Program-made: the position numbers and the translations under genes | Part shown: positions 51,601 through 57,531 of the stretch, piece by piece | Position numbering within the stretch: position 1 is the first letter of the stretch | Layout of the letters: the number at the start of each line of letters is the position of its first letter | IMG/VR virus record: IMGVR_UViG_3300044732_003010 | Location: 24,082 to 88,081 of that record | Length of the DNA stretch: 64,000 nucleotides | Direction: 5' to 3' (one strand) | Origin: a virus | Notes under the pieces: generated by a model | Databases searched by the model: none | What the model was told of the DNA's origin: nothing | The model's input: the letters and a program-made list of their open reading frames with translations, nothing else

Positions 51601-54600
51601 AAATTAGTATTAAACGTAGATGATCCGTTAACGGTCAAAACAGCTATTGCAAATATCACACAGCAAATAGCTGAAACCGAACTATCTTTAAGAGATCAGC
51701 AAGAGCAACTACAATACTATTACCGCAACCTTGGCCGTCAGATAATCGACTTTAATCGTCAGATTGAAGATTATAGAAGACAGATTGAAGATGCTCAACT
51801 GTCAGCTTTTAGAGGAAATCGTTCTCTATCTGAAAGTTACACTGATTTAGTCAGGGAACTCGACAAGAAACTCTTAAATGCCCAAAATCAGCTACTGGAT
51901 GCGACCGATAGAATCAGGGTACAGCAAGTTAAAAACCGTTTATTAATACCCGGTACAAGCGACGCTGGTAAAGAATTAGGTGACATTTTCCTAGAATTTG
52001 TCCAGGGACAAGCTGACCTTGCCAGTCGCGGTCGCACCTTCCAATCCCGAACCGAGGAGATAGAAACTTCCTATATCTCTACTCTAAGAAATATTCGTAA
52101 CTTACAAGAGCAACAGCAAGACGCTGAAAGAAGCCGACTAAGAACGATTGAGGATATTAAACGGACTCAAGAAAACCTTAATCGCACCTTAGCTGACTTA
52201 ATCCGACAAACCAATAAAGAATTAGGCTTTATTCCCCAATCAATCAAGGATATTGTCACAAATCTTAATACACTTCCAGAACCAATTAAATTAATCAATT
52301 CTGAGTTAGTGGCTATTCCCCCAAATATTAAGACTTCTGGAGAAGACTTAATAAAAAGTATAGAAGAAACTGCGGAGGCAATTAGAAAAGCTAAGGAAGG
52401 TTTGATACTACCAGCACCTAGTAATTTCACCCCTGCTCCTGTGTGGAATGGGGGAGGGGTTTTACCGCCGCCACCGCCACAGTCGTCTTCAATTCCCAAA
52501 GGGTTAACACCACGCGGTCGAGAATTATCTCAATATTTAAACAATCCTCACGTCAAGGCCTTTCTTGATATTATTGCTTACGCAGAAGGTACTGCCAATA
52601 TGCCAAATAAGGGATATAACACCCTTTTTGGCCATGGACAATTTAGTTCTTTTGCAGACCATCCACGCCAAAGAATTCCGTTTGGATCAACCAGTTCATC
52701 GGCATCTGGAAGATACCAGATCATGGATTTTACATGGAATGAAGAAAAAGCAAAATTAGGATTAAAAGATTTTTCTCCTGTCTCTCAAGATTTAGTCGCA
52801 TTAAGTCGTATTTTAATGAGAGGTGGATTAGACGAGCTTCTTAAGGGAGATATTCGTGGGGCAATTAACGCAACCCGCAAAGAATGGGCATCTTTCCCAG
52901 GGGCTAATTACCCAGGGCAAGGCATGAAACGGATGGAAGACCTGTTAAGGGTTTACGATCAGTCTTTACGAAAATACCAACCAAATGCCCCTCGTACTCA
53001 ATCCGAACTAGACGCACTGCGATATGACGGCAATCCTGCTAACAGCGGAGCATCAAACCGTATTCGACAAATCAGAAGAAATCAAGGCGGTTTACCCACT
53101 CCATCAACTTCCACCCCTAACCCTTCTCCATCAGTTCAGCAACAAATCACCAACAGATTACCAAAAAATATTCAATCTGTTTTAGTTCAAGAAGTTGGCG
53201 GAAAAACTGTATATTCTAAAAATGCTCAAACACCTCCAGCGTCACCAGCTAGTACAATTAAAGTTATTATTGCTGATTTGATTGCCAAAGAAATAACAAG
53301 CGGAAAACTTTCCTTAAAAGATGCTATCGCCATAAAATTGCCTTTGGTTGATCCACACGGACAATTAAAAGCCAATCAAGTTAAAACAGTTGAACAGCTA
53401 GTACAGTTAATGCTAGAAAAGTCAGATAATACGGCAACTAATGTTTTAATTGATCGGCTAGGTGGGCTAACCAAAGCTACAGAATTAGCCAGAAAAGAAG
53501 GTTATAAAAACACTACTATTTCTAGGTATTTAAATATACCAGGCAGTGGAACTCCAAACATTTCAACAGCACAAGACGTAACGTTAGCTATGCAGTCTTT
53601 AATTAAAAATCAAAATCCTGCAAGTCAATTAGCTGAACAATCTCTAAGACAAACAAGAAATTTTAAGTATAATAATGAAATCGGCGGAAAAATTGGAAAT
53701 AACTCTAAAGTTATTGGTAATGTTGGACTGGTAAACATTAATGGGAAAGAATATATTGTAACTGCTTATGCAAACATTAACGGCAATCAACTAAATAATC
53801 GAAAAATAATAACTAATGCTACTAATGCAATTAGCCAATCCATTAAAGACTCCACCCCTAACCCTTCTCCTGCCCGTGTTTTAACAAAAGAAGAAACAAA
53901 AGAAGGAAAAGGTGGACCAGAATTTAGTAGTCCTCCACCCATAGCTCAGTTACCGACTTTACCTAATCAAAACCGAGATAATTTCTGGGATGCCGATTTA
54001 CCACCGGTTCTTAAAGACAATCCGATTAACTTCCAGAGTCCTAATTTGCCTCCCGTTCCCAATCTTCCTACGGGTAATCTTGGCGCAGCGGCTGATCAAA
54101 TTCGCAACGCTGAAACAGCTAATCAAAACGCTGAGGAGTTTTCAAGACGACTAGAAGAGCAACAAAATCTAAACAAGGCTCTTGACAGATCAATGAAATT
54201 TAGACGGCAGCAAGAGGAAGATGCCCGTGCATTAGAACGTACTTTAAGAAATGCTTCCGAAAATGTCGCTGATTTGACTATCAACTCTAAAGGGTATCTG
54301 ACAGTACAAGAAGAAATTAATAAGAGTGCTACAGAAGTCTCTCGTCAATATCGCTCTCAAATTGAATCACTAGAAGACCAGCGACGGACTTTACTTTTAA
54401 ATGCTGAGGCTCAACAAAAATACAGCGACGCGATAAAAGAAATCTTAGGAGAATTTCAAAGAAAAGGTATAGCTCTCCCCCCTGAATTTACCAAAGAAAT
54501 GATAGATAGTATTGACGCTTTAGCTAAACGCGCTGAATTAGCTAAAGAACAGGTAGCAATTCTTGATCAAGCGATTGAACAATTAGGCAAGAATCAGGGA

Positions 54601-55752
54601 GTAGCCAGCTTAGAAGCATCATTTAGAAAAACCAGAGATACAGTCAGGAGTATTCGTGATCGGTTAAATGATTTAACTATCCAAAGAATGAAGTTAGAGA
54701 ATCAAGCCCGACCGACTTTATTTGATGATTCTGCTATCCTTGCCGAACGTATTAGCCTACAAAAAGAAAAAGAGGAACTAGAGGATTATTTAGAACCTTA
54801 CAAAGACTTACCACAATACGCTGAATTTGTGGCTAATATTCGCTCGGAATGGGAAAAACTTGCAGAATTAAGATTAAAACGAGCGGAGTTAAACGCTTCC
54901 CCAAATCGTGGCGCAGCTGAAAGCTTTTTCTCTGATATTAGAGAAGGAAAAGGAATAGGATCGGCTTTTAGTAGTCTTGGATTAAATATCATGACAAAAT
55001 TTGTTGAGGGTATTACTAAGCCCGCTATCGATGCTTTAACTTCTGCTATCGATGGATTTACAAAGCCGATTACTCAGGCATTTGAATCAGTATTTAATGC
55101 AATCATCGGTCCAGTAGGTAACTTTTTCACTAATGCCCTCAGTAGCATTTTTAAACCAGTAGGTAACATCTTTTCCTCTATCTTTGGGGGCGGTGGCGGA
55201 GGTGGCTTATTTAATGGCTTACTTAGCGGAATAACAGGGATTTTTAGTGGAGGGATTGGGGGACTTGGTTCGATTGGATCACTTGGTAGTATAGGAGCCT
55301 CTAGTTTTGCTTCTGCTCCGGCTTCTGCCTTTTCTCTAGGTACAGGATTCAGCTTATTTAGTGATGGCGGGAAAGTTGGAGATGCCAATGTTCCGATAGA
55401 GAAAAATATCATTTCAGCTTTTCAGCGCGAACGAGCAATGTCGGGAGGCCGAAAACCTCGCTTGATCGTAGCTAATGAAGACGAATTGGTTCTTAACCCT
55501 AAAGAAACAGAAGCATATCTAGAGTACAGAAATAATGCTCCTATTAAGAACTATGCTAATGGAGGATTTGTCGGGGGTAAGCCTAATTACTCCACAACCT
55601 CAAATAACAATAGCTCTAATCAGTCTTTGGTAATTAATAACACCAATAACGTGACTGTAGAATCACGGAATGATATGGGGTATAGTTTGAATCAATTGAA
55701 AGAACGGGAAAATGCACAAAATGAACGAACTAAAAAACGATTCTTTGGGTAA
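42604..55752 (+). CDS. Tape measure protein with multiple enzyme-like domains
   Basis: 4382 residues from ATG 42604 (TAATG overlap with the chaperone stop). It has the typical start (SLGTLEIGLGLNTAQYDSGI) and a tape-measure core at ~2240-2420. Inserted domains: alpha/beta-hydrolase-like SYSLGGA (Ser487); kinase-like GAGMSGAV (~880), HNDLAAANV (Asp1032), DLG (Asp1049); SAP-like helix pair (~1453-1490); ADP-ribosyltransferase-like YGDAEIMLD (~1853), STFTRGDSG (1869-1877) and EYLEVQ (1908-1913); lambda R-type transglycosylase (3300-3450; AYAEGT Glu3328, SASGRYQ 3366-3372, KDFSP); class A beta-lactamase-like STIK (3550-3553), SDN (3607-3609), KIG (3696-3698), lacking the ExxLN glutamate. It ends in a Gly run and acidic tail. 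It sets tail length and probably enters the cell. Confidence 0.85.
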   Translation: MSLSLGTLEIGLGLNTAQYDSGIKSAKDQLSSLERRVTKLGTTPLKIKVSVDDRQLYGLNSHLLLKRVDLKKTVDFYKANPIKVFAEDDALVSLNQELRELKKTSVEIRTPSKIVVEHRFSGYQDRVEKAIDRSTSRISSEIRISSSKGGVAGAIGRILMSPFKLAGRVLDDMVTGYFEKLGQSFAEEIGVTSAKNTAKKIKSAITKIDEQLIGKNQVYETFLSEFFRSGSIEKATQASFPRTEVGKTTERLQKLQEIALVPANKPLERLRLIKENSELNKIYQQVLQKIESENPGIKPREAGKKAMAQFLVDAQPQTQVLKGFVNSFIQEMAPLLKFIQGMRSYRTSVESQKYYNERKAGFPLLREGEDVVSVIGGAQFKGGQGGRQVVQSIELLAPNKRFIPVENPETDTDKQNPNLLEKMIRDKITEIAPDFAAGETIDTAINAFRQVVNAINPFGYSTAAAQAIANTRLAEEQGKKGSVVSYSLGGADNLQYAQTASYLGMQPHALAMAYPFLNFTQNTPKGFNAALLSGDPLGFAKLLGIGVNTNQFRSIESNTPFGLSNHHQKHLFKEQPFLDLFYKTINAEQPDMTPGQQSKVVHAGDKLYEVLGSTLQLKSLKETGEFDKTLPYHRFLQGYSSGSPNVSVEGFIAKFFEGLRLISSFDTKELQPVSQALKSLMEPLIPFIAKKFRQGGANLPENPQDFAGYQKYQQEAKSINRALLEFKSGKLADTPSWYAGNLEPNEVKRRTEKIRTETIPWFTSEESTFGQTYTKKIVEAYKKIADVADEFIKTGGKLSQKTKDSIKTFEVDEFSGELASFLNTRLDTSTLPKEEEVRQLQVTVPEIFLKKQSAILAYNKLLNAVGKEILPGISEIKKIGAGMSGAVALLSDNLVYKTDLDPIGATKIASEDEIKAYEKLQGRLSPLLYKAVPGQALITERTQGRPLKEILDRIARPYKEIQQKIQEANKALELAIDNKDATKIKELKVLTKELQSSAKKEHNRFNKAASILYQQVGQLGASLQEMGVVHNDLAAANVFFAQGGITSIDLGNAKVDPTSSDKFNDKITTIQRAIIDSSYYGLMDPFKIIGAVQSGYSKPFATQVSDSNARQKSAIIPQKREINETLLSPVVTGKAISLGSYTPTLLKQIVGDFSLPTKETVFAKIDTPEQKKEQPILDNQPQKLNDLAATAKSKLEDVLASRLGTPDKSGEIQHLSGNEDFAELLQLTLVRELKTASLLLSKAFRDTSLDVIKFGQVVFTVLKAIERPVMALPGAAIGKKAIQVGGTAAMGAAALHALPMGLDATVVNTMRDILAGAMSAGGRGMVQAVATQMTQAFSGLPFGVGQQLTEAVVQLVTEITNGTISVLSQGGAVAGSALMAGEGVKRLLGAATSNVPKLISKEEQQKIEGKTQKALKAAKNKADSLITTEITPYFDERVFPASNPIPANIKAINPEYYTVKQLRGLARNQGIDVPASGAGARKEEIWKSLTEKFNPDQLTRLLLTTKASDRTKLGKKELSGFQVASTEIPADFTKRIGIGIKNIGQEINTTKDIQSLERLYFQLEKVKKGITALRANPEFNTTNINKSLSGFLQSVDNLQTQILAKGGLESGKNLNKGLAKGLKDTSASDIAYQNALKIVDQIDKGLGNASPSWKGEESGENFIKGVAIGIEKGISSFDFQSLASEVVKGFESGLSLGDIEKIIQSYFDVNIPNLKDLAVEAKMMGWEGKPIDGLLEKKLSKFPLSKTFTPVEPPKNNIISYPTPTRLIESNLPSENALASASIRLKQLSNFYAGHKTAFANLKAILTQGIDPTFNQWSLRRDRFDFEKQVFKEPVAYSAINSFSEPIKGNDYYGDAEIMLDIAKIANRSTFTRGDSGAFWRNPSEIITNPLSSFTPDQYNRRPNEILEYLEVQTTGKIDPSDFLGINLGDIEEKYNIYGRKLIEVIASSLSAGVPVFAKNLEAISSMFSSEGRQSGLNYIKGLNIGLQNNNSEKYALDVAIGIIDATNKGLGNASPSKKAMKAMRFFYEGLALGARHIRFGLRLETQFDKEVSDFTFFVGTRSKEARKAILQAVKEMVNQGERLAAINEIQGSMNTGIFASPRAFQVMKRATVIARPKTTREEILDDWNKKRDNIFNALDSIEKAGVSSGFTNGIVSGLKAVIAQADGFINFLSVGGKALRTLDQELNAATGGMINLRKGAIAAIGGFALFKGAEFLLRPLFFAIYDIPFRIQQAVTDSLLAFTELQRIKLNLNLAGVGNVEQSLDALVARADKLGISFKESAIAYSRFKLITTNSPLQAQADNIFEGFQEALSARQTNAQQQAESFRAIGQIASKAVVSVEEFTQQLSESGGLNDALNVAARSMGLTTAQFYQQASAGNLLVQDVLPRLAAEYERMSAGGLSLSTKTLQSEISRFQNNTEQLQMQLGEKIGVVAYPALQALNAVLSTLNDNLGTVASVGAAGLLSVMGFLGKSVMQFAAAGRLGAVASAAMSASLQSAGVASLSTATAMGRLKVSINLATLAGIGLIKALIIPTAVITGIQFVYNALNAGSEELKQAVRTLEESKKALDAWQNKTDNSNRKGLTSFLPDMELSGGEKFFNVITFGIVYNSKWLMSLLELRQGLENIDKSLATGVGNLKEYQKTLSNFSGSKQFSSELQEIRNNLALVRAERTIASAKGNDRSVAEFNRREQDLMKQEQELINKQLGPVGSRITADLQQYEMALASLEQSFKNRDITDIAYAQRKKDLVTIIGQLKKAEQDYLQVLKDQEKEYRKLQVAFDLAIRTRANANFANEGNSLSRSIGLNQQFASGEINEFQFNVKVREESLQTAKERIATLGNTANSISNTLNERLSKSANKVLSTYFKEDLKQLNVASFGGAIAGNLLSPDAIQQIMDQYESDLKDNAALRSILNQAKEYATARRDILNTEKEIQQISREIIVERKKRQIQEKQASKEIVKAEQLTNLANKTSSSQNIGYGLEQTKINLAALYNQLALEQEKLVLNVDDPLTVKTAIANITQQIAETELSLRDQQEQLQYYYRNLGRQIIDFNRQIEDYRRQIEDAQLSAFRGNRSLSESYTDLVRELDKKLLNAQNQLLDATDRIRVQQVKNRLLIPGTSDAGKELGDIFLEFVQGQADLASRGRTFQSRTEEIETSYISTLRNIRNLQEQQQDAERSRLRTIEDIKRTQENLNRTLADLIRQTNKELGFIPQSIKDIVTNLNTLPEPIKLINSELVAIPPNIKTSGEDLIKSIEETAEAIRKAKEGLILPAPSNFTPAPVWNGGGVLPPPPPQSSSIPKGLTPRGRELSQYLNNPHVKAFLDIIAYAEGTANMPNKGYNTLFGHGQFSSFADHPRQRIPFGSTSSSASGRYQIMDFTWNEEKAKLGLKDFSPVSQDLVALSRILMRGGLDELLKGDIRGAINATRKEWASFPGANYPGQGMKRMEDLLRVYDQSLRKYQPNAPRTQSELDALRYDGNPANSGASNRIRQIRRNQGGLPTPSTSTPNPSPSVQQQITNRLPKNIQSVLVQEVGGKTVYSKNAQTPPASPASTIKVIIADLIAKEITSGKLSLKDAIAIKLPLVDPHGQLKANQVKTVEQLVQLMLEKSDNTATNVLIDRLGGLTKATELARKEGYKNTTISRYLNIPGSGTPNISTAQDVTLAMQSLIKNQNPASQLAEQSLRQTRNFKYNNEIGGKIGNNSKVIGNVGLVNINGKEYIVTAYANINGNQLNNRKIITNATNAISQSIKDSTPNPSPARVLTKEETKEGKGGPEFSSPPPIAQLPTLPNQNRDNFWDADLPPVLKDNPINFQSPNLPPVPNLPTGNLGAAADQIRNAETANQNAEEFSRRLEEQQNLNKALDRSMKFRRQQEEDARALERTLRNASENVADLTINSKGYLTVQEEINKSATEVSRQYRSQIESLEDQRRTLLLNAEAQQKYSDAIKEILGEFQRKGIALPPEFTKEMIDSIDALAKRAELAKEQVAILDQAIEQLGKNQGVASLEASFRKTRDTVRSIRDRLNDLTIQRMKLENQARPTLFDDSAILAERISLQKEKEELEDYLEPYKDLPQYAEFVANIRSEWEKLAELRLKRAELNASPNRGAAESFFSDIREGKGIGSAFSSLGLNIMTKFVEGITKPAIDALTSAIDGFTKPITQAFESVFNAIIGPVGNFFTNALSSIFKPVGNIFSSIFGGGGGGGLFNGLLSGITGIFSGGIGGLGSIGSLGSIGASSFASAPASAFSLGTGFSLFSDGGKVGDANVPIEKNIISAFQRERAMSGGRKPRLIVANEDELVLNPKETEAYLEYRNNAPIKNYANGGFVGGKPNYSTTSNNNSSNQSLVINNTNNVTVESRNDMGYSLNQLKERENAQNERTKKRFFG

Positions 55753-56152
55753 TCAAATTGTTACCGAAGCTCTTGAATGGCTCGGTACTCCTTGGTTTCA
55801 TGGTCAATCGCTTAAAGGGATTGGAACCGATTGTGTAGGATTTATCGCTGGCGTAGGGATTGAAGTCGGATTCTTGCCCCATGATTTCATTATTGAAAAC
55901 TACGAACGGATTCCCCGGAACAATTTCTTAGTGAGATTTATCGAGGGTATCTTGACAAGAGTAGAAGGTAGTCCAGATAAAGGAGATATTTTAGTCTTCC
56001 GTAAATCAGGTATAAATGGTCATGTGGGGATTTATCTGGGAGATGGGGAGTATATTCATGCTGACTCAATAAATGGCGTGATGAAGACCTATATTCATGA
56101 ATACCCGCCTGCACTAATTTATCGAGTACCTACTTTAGGAGTGGTAAAATAA
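55712..56152 (+). CDS. NlpC/P60 tail-tip peptidase
   Basis: 146 residues (overlaps the tape measure by 41 bases). LGTPWFHGQSLKGIGTDCVG places the nucleophile Cys41; GHVGIYLGDGEYIHADS supplies His104 and a downstream His. This is an NlpC/P60-type peptidase found at tail tips, where it cuts peptidoglycan during DNA entry. Normal length. Confidence 0.8.
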   Translation: MHKMNELKNDSLGNQIVTEALEWLGTPWFHGQSLKGIGTDCVGFIAGVGIEVGFLPHDFIIENYERIPRNNFLVRFIEGILTRVEGSPDKGDILVFRKSGINGHVGIYLGDGEYIHADSINGVMKTYIHEYPPALIYRVPTLGVVK

Positions 56153-56173
56153 TAGAAAGCTACCTTAATCCCG

Positions 56174-56485
56174 ATGAAAAAGATTATTTTAAGTTTATTG
56201 TTTTTGGGAGTGTTGCCTACCGTGGCACTGTCCCTCGATAATCAGACTCAAGAGATACTTGAGAAAAGAACTTGTCAGTATCTTAAGTCTGGACTGACAC
56301 TAGGGGAAACCACATCGGCGATCAGTTCTGCCGTTTTTCCGTACGCAACAGCAAGAGTAGGGACGGGGACAGGATCAGGATCAGAAATACTGTATATTTT
56401 GCGCGATGAAATTGTGAGAGGTCAAACAGAAGCAATCCTTGAAAACGCTAAAAAAAGATGTCCAGAGTTTTTTCCTCGTAACTAA
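56174..56485 (+). CDS. Secreted small protein
   Basis: 103 residues with a clear signal peptide (MKKIILSLLFLGVLPTVALS) followed by NQTQEILEKRTCQYLKSGLT and a second Cys near the end. The mature part resembles small DUF732-like secreted proteins (hydrophobic, two Cys). First gene of the cargo island between tail genes. It may act in the periplasm, for example in superinfection exclusion. Confidence 0.45.
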   Translation: MKKIILSLLFLGVLPTVALSLDNQTQEILEKRTCQYLKSGLTLGETTSAISSAVFPYATARVGTGTGSGSEILYILRDEIVRGQTEAILENAKKRCPEFFPRN

Positions 56486-56548
56486 GAGGCGATACCGTGG
56501 GAAGTTAGATTGTTTATCAGTAATTTTACGCGCATAAACAGATTCAGC

Positions 56549-56614
56549 TATGAGCCAAGTTATGAGCCTTTATGAGCCAAGTTATGAGCCTTTATGAGCC
56601 AAGTTATGAGCCTT
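56549..56614 (+). repeat. Three tandem 22-bp units around the Rha-like start
   Basis: Three exact copies of TATGAGCCAAGTTATGAGCC plus TT (56549-56570, 56571-56592, 56593-56614). Each contains two ATGs. The 22-bp unit is not a multiple of three, so gain or loss of a copy changes which ATG leads into the frame. Confidence 0.8.
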
Positions 56615-56929
56615 CTGCTGACGAGTTACAAAATTATAGTATCACAGAATGATTGTCTTGTCCTTGATTCTCGTTTGATTGCTGGTGAGTTGGGGATTGA
56701 ACACTGCGCCTTGCGTCAAACCATAGAAAAATACATTAACGAGATTCAAGAGTTTGGAGTTGTCGCATTTCAAATGTCGAAACCGCTAGAAGGCTCTAGC
56801 GGCGGTCGTCCTGAGCGTTACTGCTACCTGAATGAAGAGCAAGCAACTTTAGTGCCGGTCTGTGAACTGGCACTTTTTGTGTTAGCTATCCCGACAACAC
56901 CCTTGATTAGTTATCGGGTAAACTTCTAA
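56594..56929 (+). CDS. Rha-family phage antirepressor-like protein
   Basis: 111 residues. LDSRLIAGELGIEHCALRQT, IEKYINEIQEFGVVAFQMSK, GGRPERYCYLNEEQATLVPV match the phage Rha regulatory domain. The usual C-terminal extension is replaced by about 20 unrelated hydrophobic residues, so it may be truncated or altered at the 3' end. The ATG lies in the third tandem unit. Its end overlaps the minus-strand RHH gene. Confidence 0.6.
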   Translation: MSQVMSLLLTSYKIIVSQNDCLVLDSRLIAGELGIEHCALRQTIEKYINEIQEFGVVAFQMSKPLEGSSGGRPERYCYLNEEQATLVPVCELALFVLAIPTTPLISYRVNF

Positions 56930-57047
56930 TCAATTCCCGGATTACCTCGGTTATTGACCGCTTTTGGGCTTTACAGTAGTTTTTTAGCTTTTTCTCTTCT
57001 GATTCTGATGTACGGACGTTAAGAGGATAATAATTTTTACTTGACAT
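56907..57047 (-). CDS. 46-aa ribbon-helix-helix (CopG/Arc-like) protein
   Basis: Short frame MSSKNYYPLNVRTSESEEKK, LKNYCKAQKRSITEVIRELI, RSLPDN. The pattern (beta strand YPLNVRTSE, helix, RSITEVIRELIR) is that of RHH repressors. Its ATG (57045-57047) overlaps the -35 (57041-57046) of the promoter of the 57115 gene. A regulator of the duplicated promoter is a natural hypothesis. It is too short for standard length cut-offs. Confidence 0.6.
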   Translation of the reverse strand: MSSKNYYPLNVRTSESEEKKLKNYCKAQKRSITEVIRELIRSLPDN

Positions 57048-57077
57048 TTCTAGTAGGCTTATGGTAGATTTAAGTTA
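57041..57077 (+). promoter_or_regulatory. Island promoter, copy 1
   Basis: TTGACATTTCT, 18-bp spacing from TTGACA (57041-57046) to TAGATT (57065-57070), and GGCTTATGGTA within. Copy 2 (57493-57529) shares TTGACATTTCT and GCTTATGGTA with the same 18-bp spacing. Confidence 0.7.
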
Positions 57078-57114
57078 GTCAAATATAGTTTAGCACCTTT
57101 TTCTACTATAAGTT

Positions 57115-57483
57115 ATGTTTAATCCCCGATCTGATTATGTTAAATTTACCGCTTGGACTAACTTAGATAGTTGCAATATATCGCAAGAAAGATTGCTTAC
57201 AAAAGAGATTTTGATCGCAATTACTTCTGAATTAGCCAAAAAATCTGGTAAATTTGACGATACTAGCTATTGTTCTGTTTTAGTTGCCCCAGAGATTTTT
57301 GAAAAATTTATCATCACTGAAACAGGATTAAATTATACGGTTCAGATTGTTGACGTGCCAAGACTATTATACTATTGGGAAGCTATAGGGTTTCCCCTTC
57401 ATATTGATACTACCGCCTTTAATTTTTATAAAAGTTGGGCTATAAATTCTGATGTGGGAACTGGTATCCCAAAAAATCTTTAG
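57115..57483 (+). CDS. Unknown protein co-regulated with the Cas12-like effector
   Basis: 122 residues: FNPRSDYVKFTAWTNLDSCN, LTKEILIAITSELAKKSGKF, 'SYCSVLVAPEIFEKFIITET', 'LLYYWEAIGFPLHIDTTAFN'. Mixed alpha/beta, no family recognised. Its promoter is a copy of the effector's promoter, and no other gene separates them, so a functional link (regulator, anti-CRISPR or accessory) is possible. Confidence 0.5.
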   Translation: MFNPRSDYVKFTAWTNLDSCNISQERLLTKEILIAITSELAKKSGKFDDTSYCSVLVAPEIFEKFIITETGLNYTVQIVDVPRLLYYWEAIGFPLHIDTTAFNFYKSWAINSDVGTGIPKNL

Positions 57484-57492
57484 ACTTCTTAC

Positions 57493-57529
57493 TTGACATT
57501 TCTGTAAAGCTTATGGTATATTTAAATAA
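57493..57529 (+). promoter_or_regulatory. Island promoter, copy 2 (effector gene)
   Basis: TTGACA (57493-57498), 18-bp spacer, TATATT (57517-57522). Nearly leaderless with respect to ATG 57532; a second in-frame ATG at 57559 leaves a normal leader. Confidence 0.7.
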
Positions 57530-57531
57530 GA

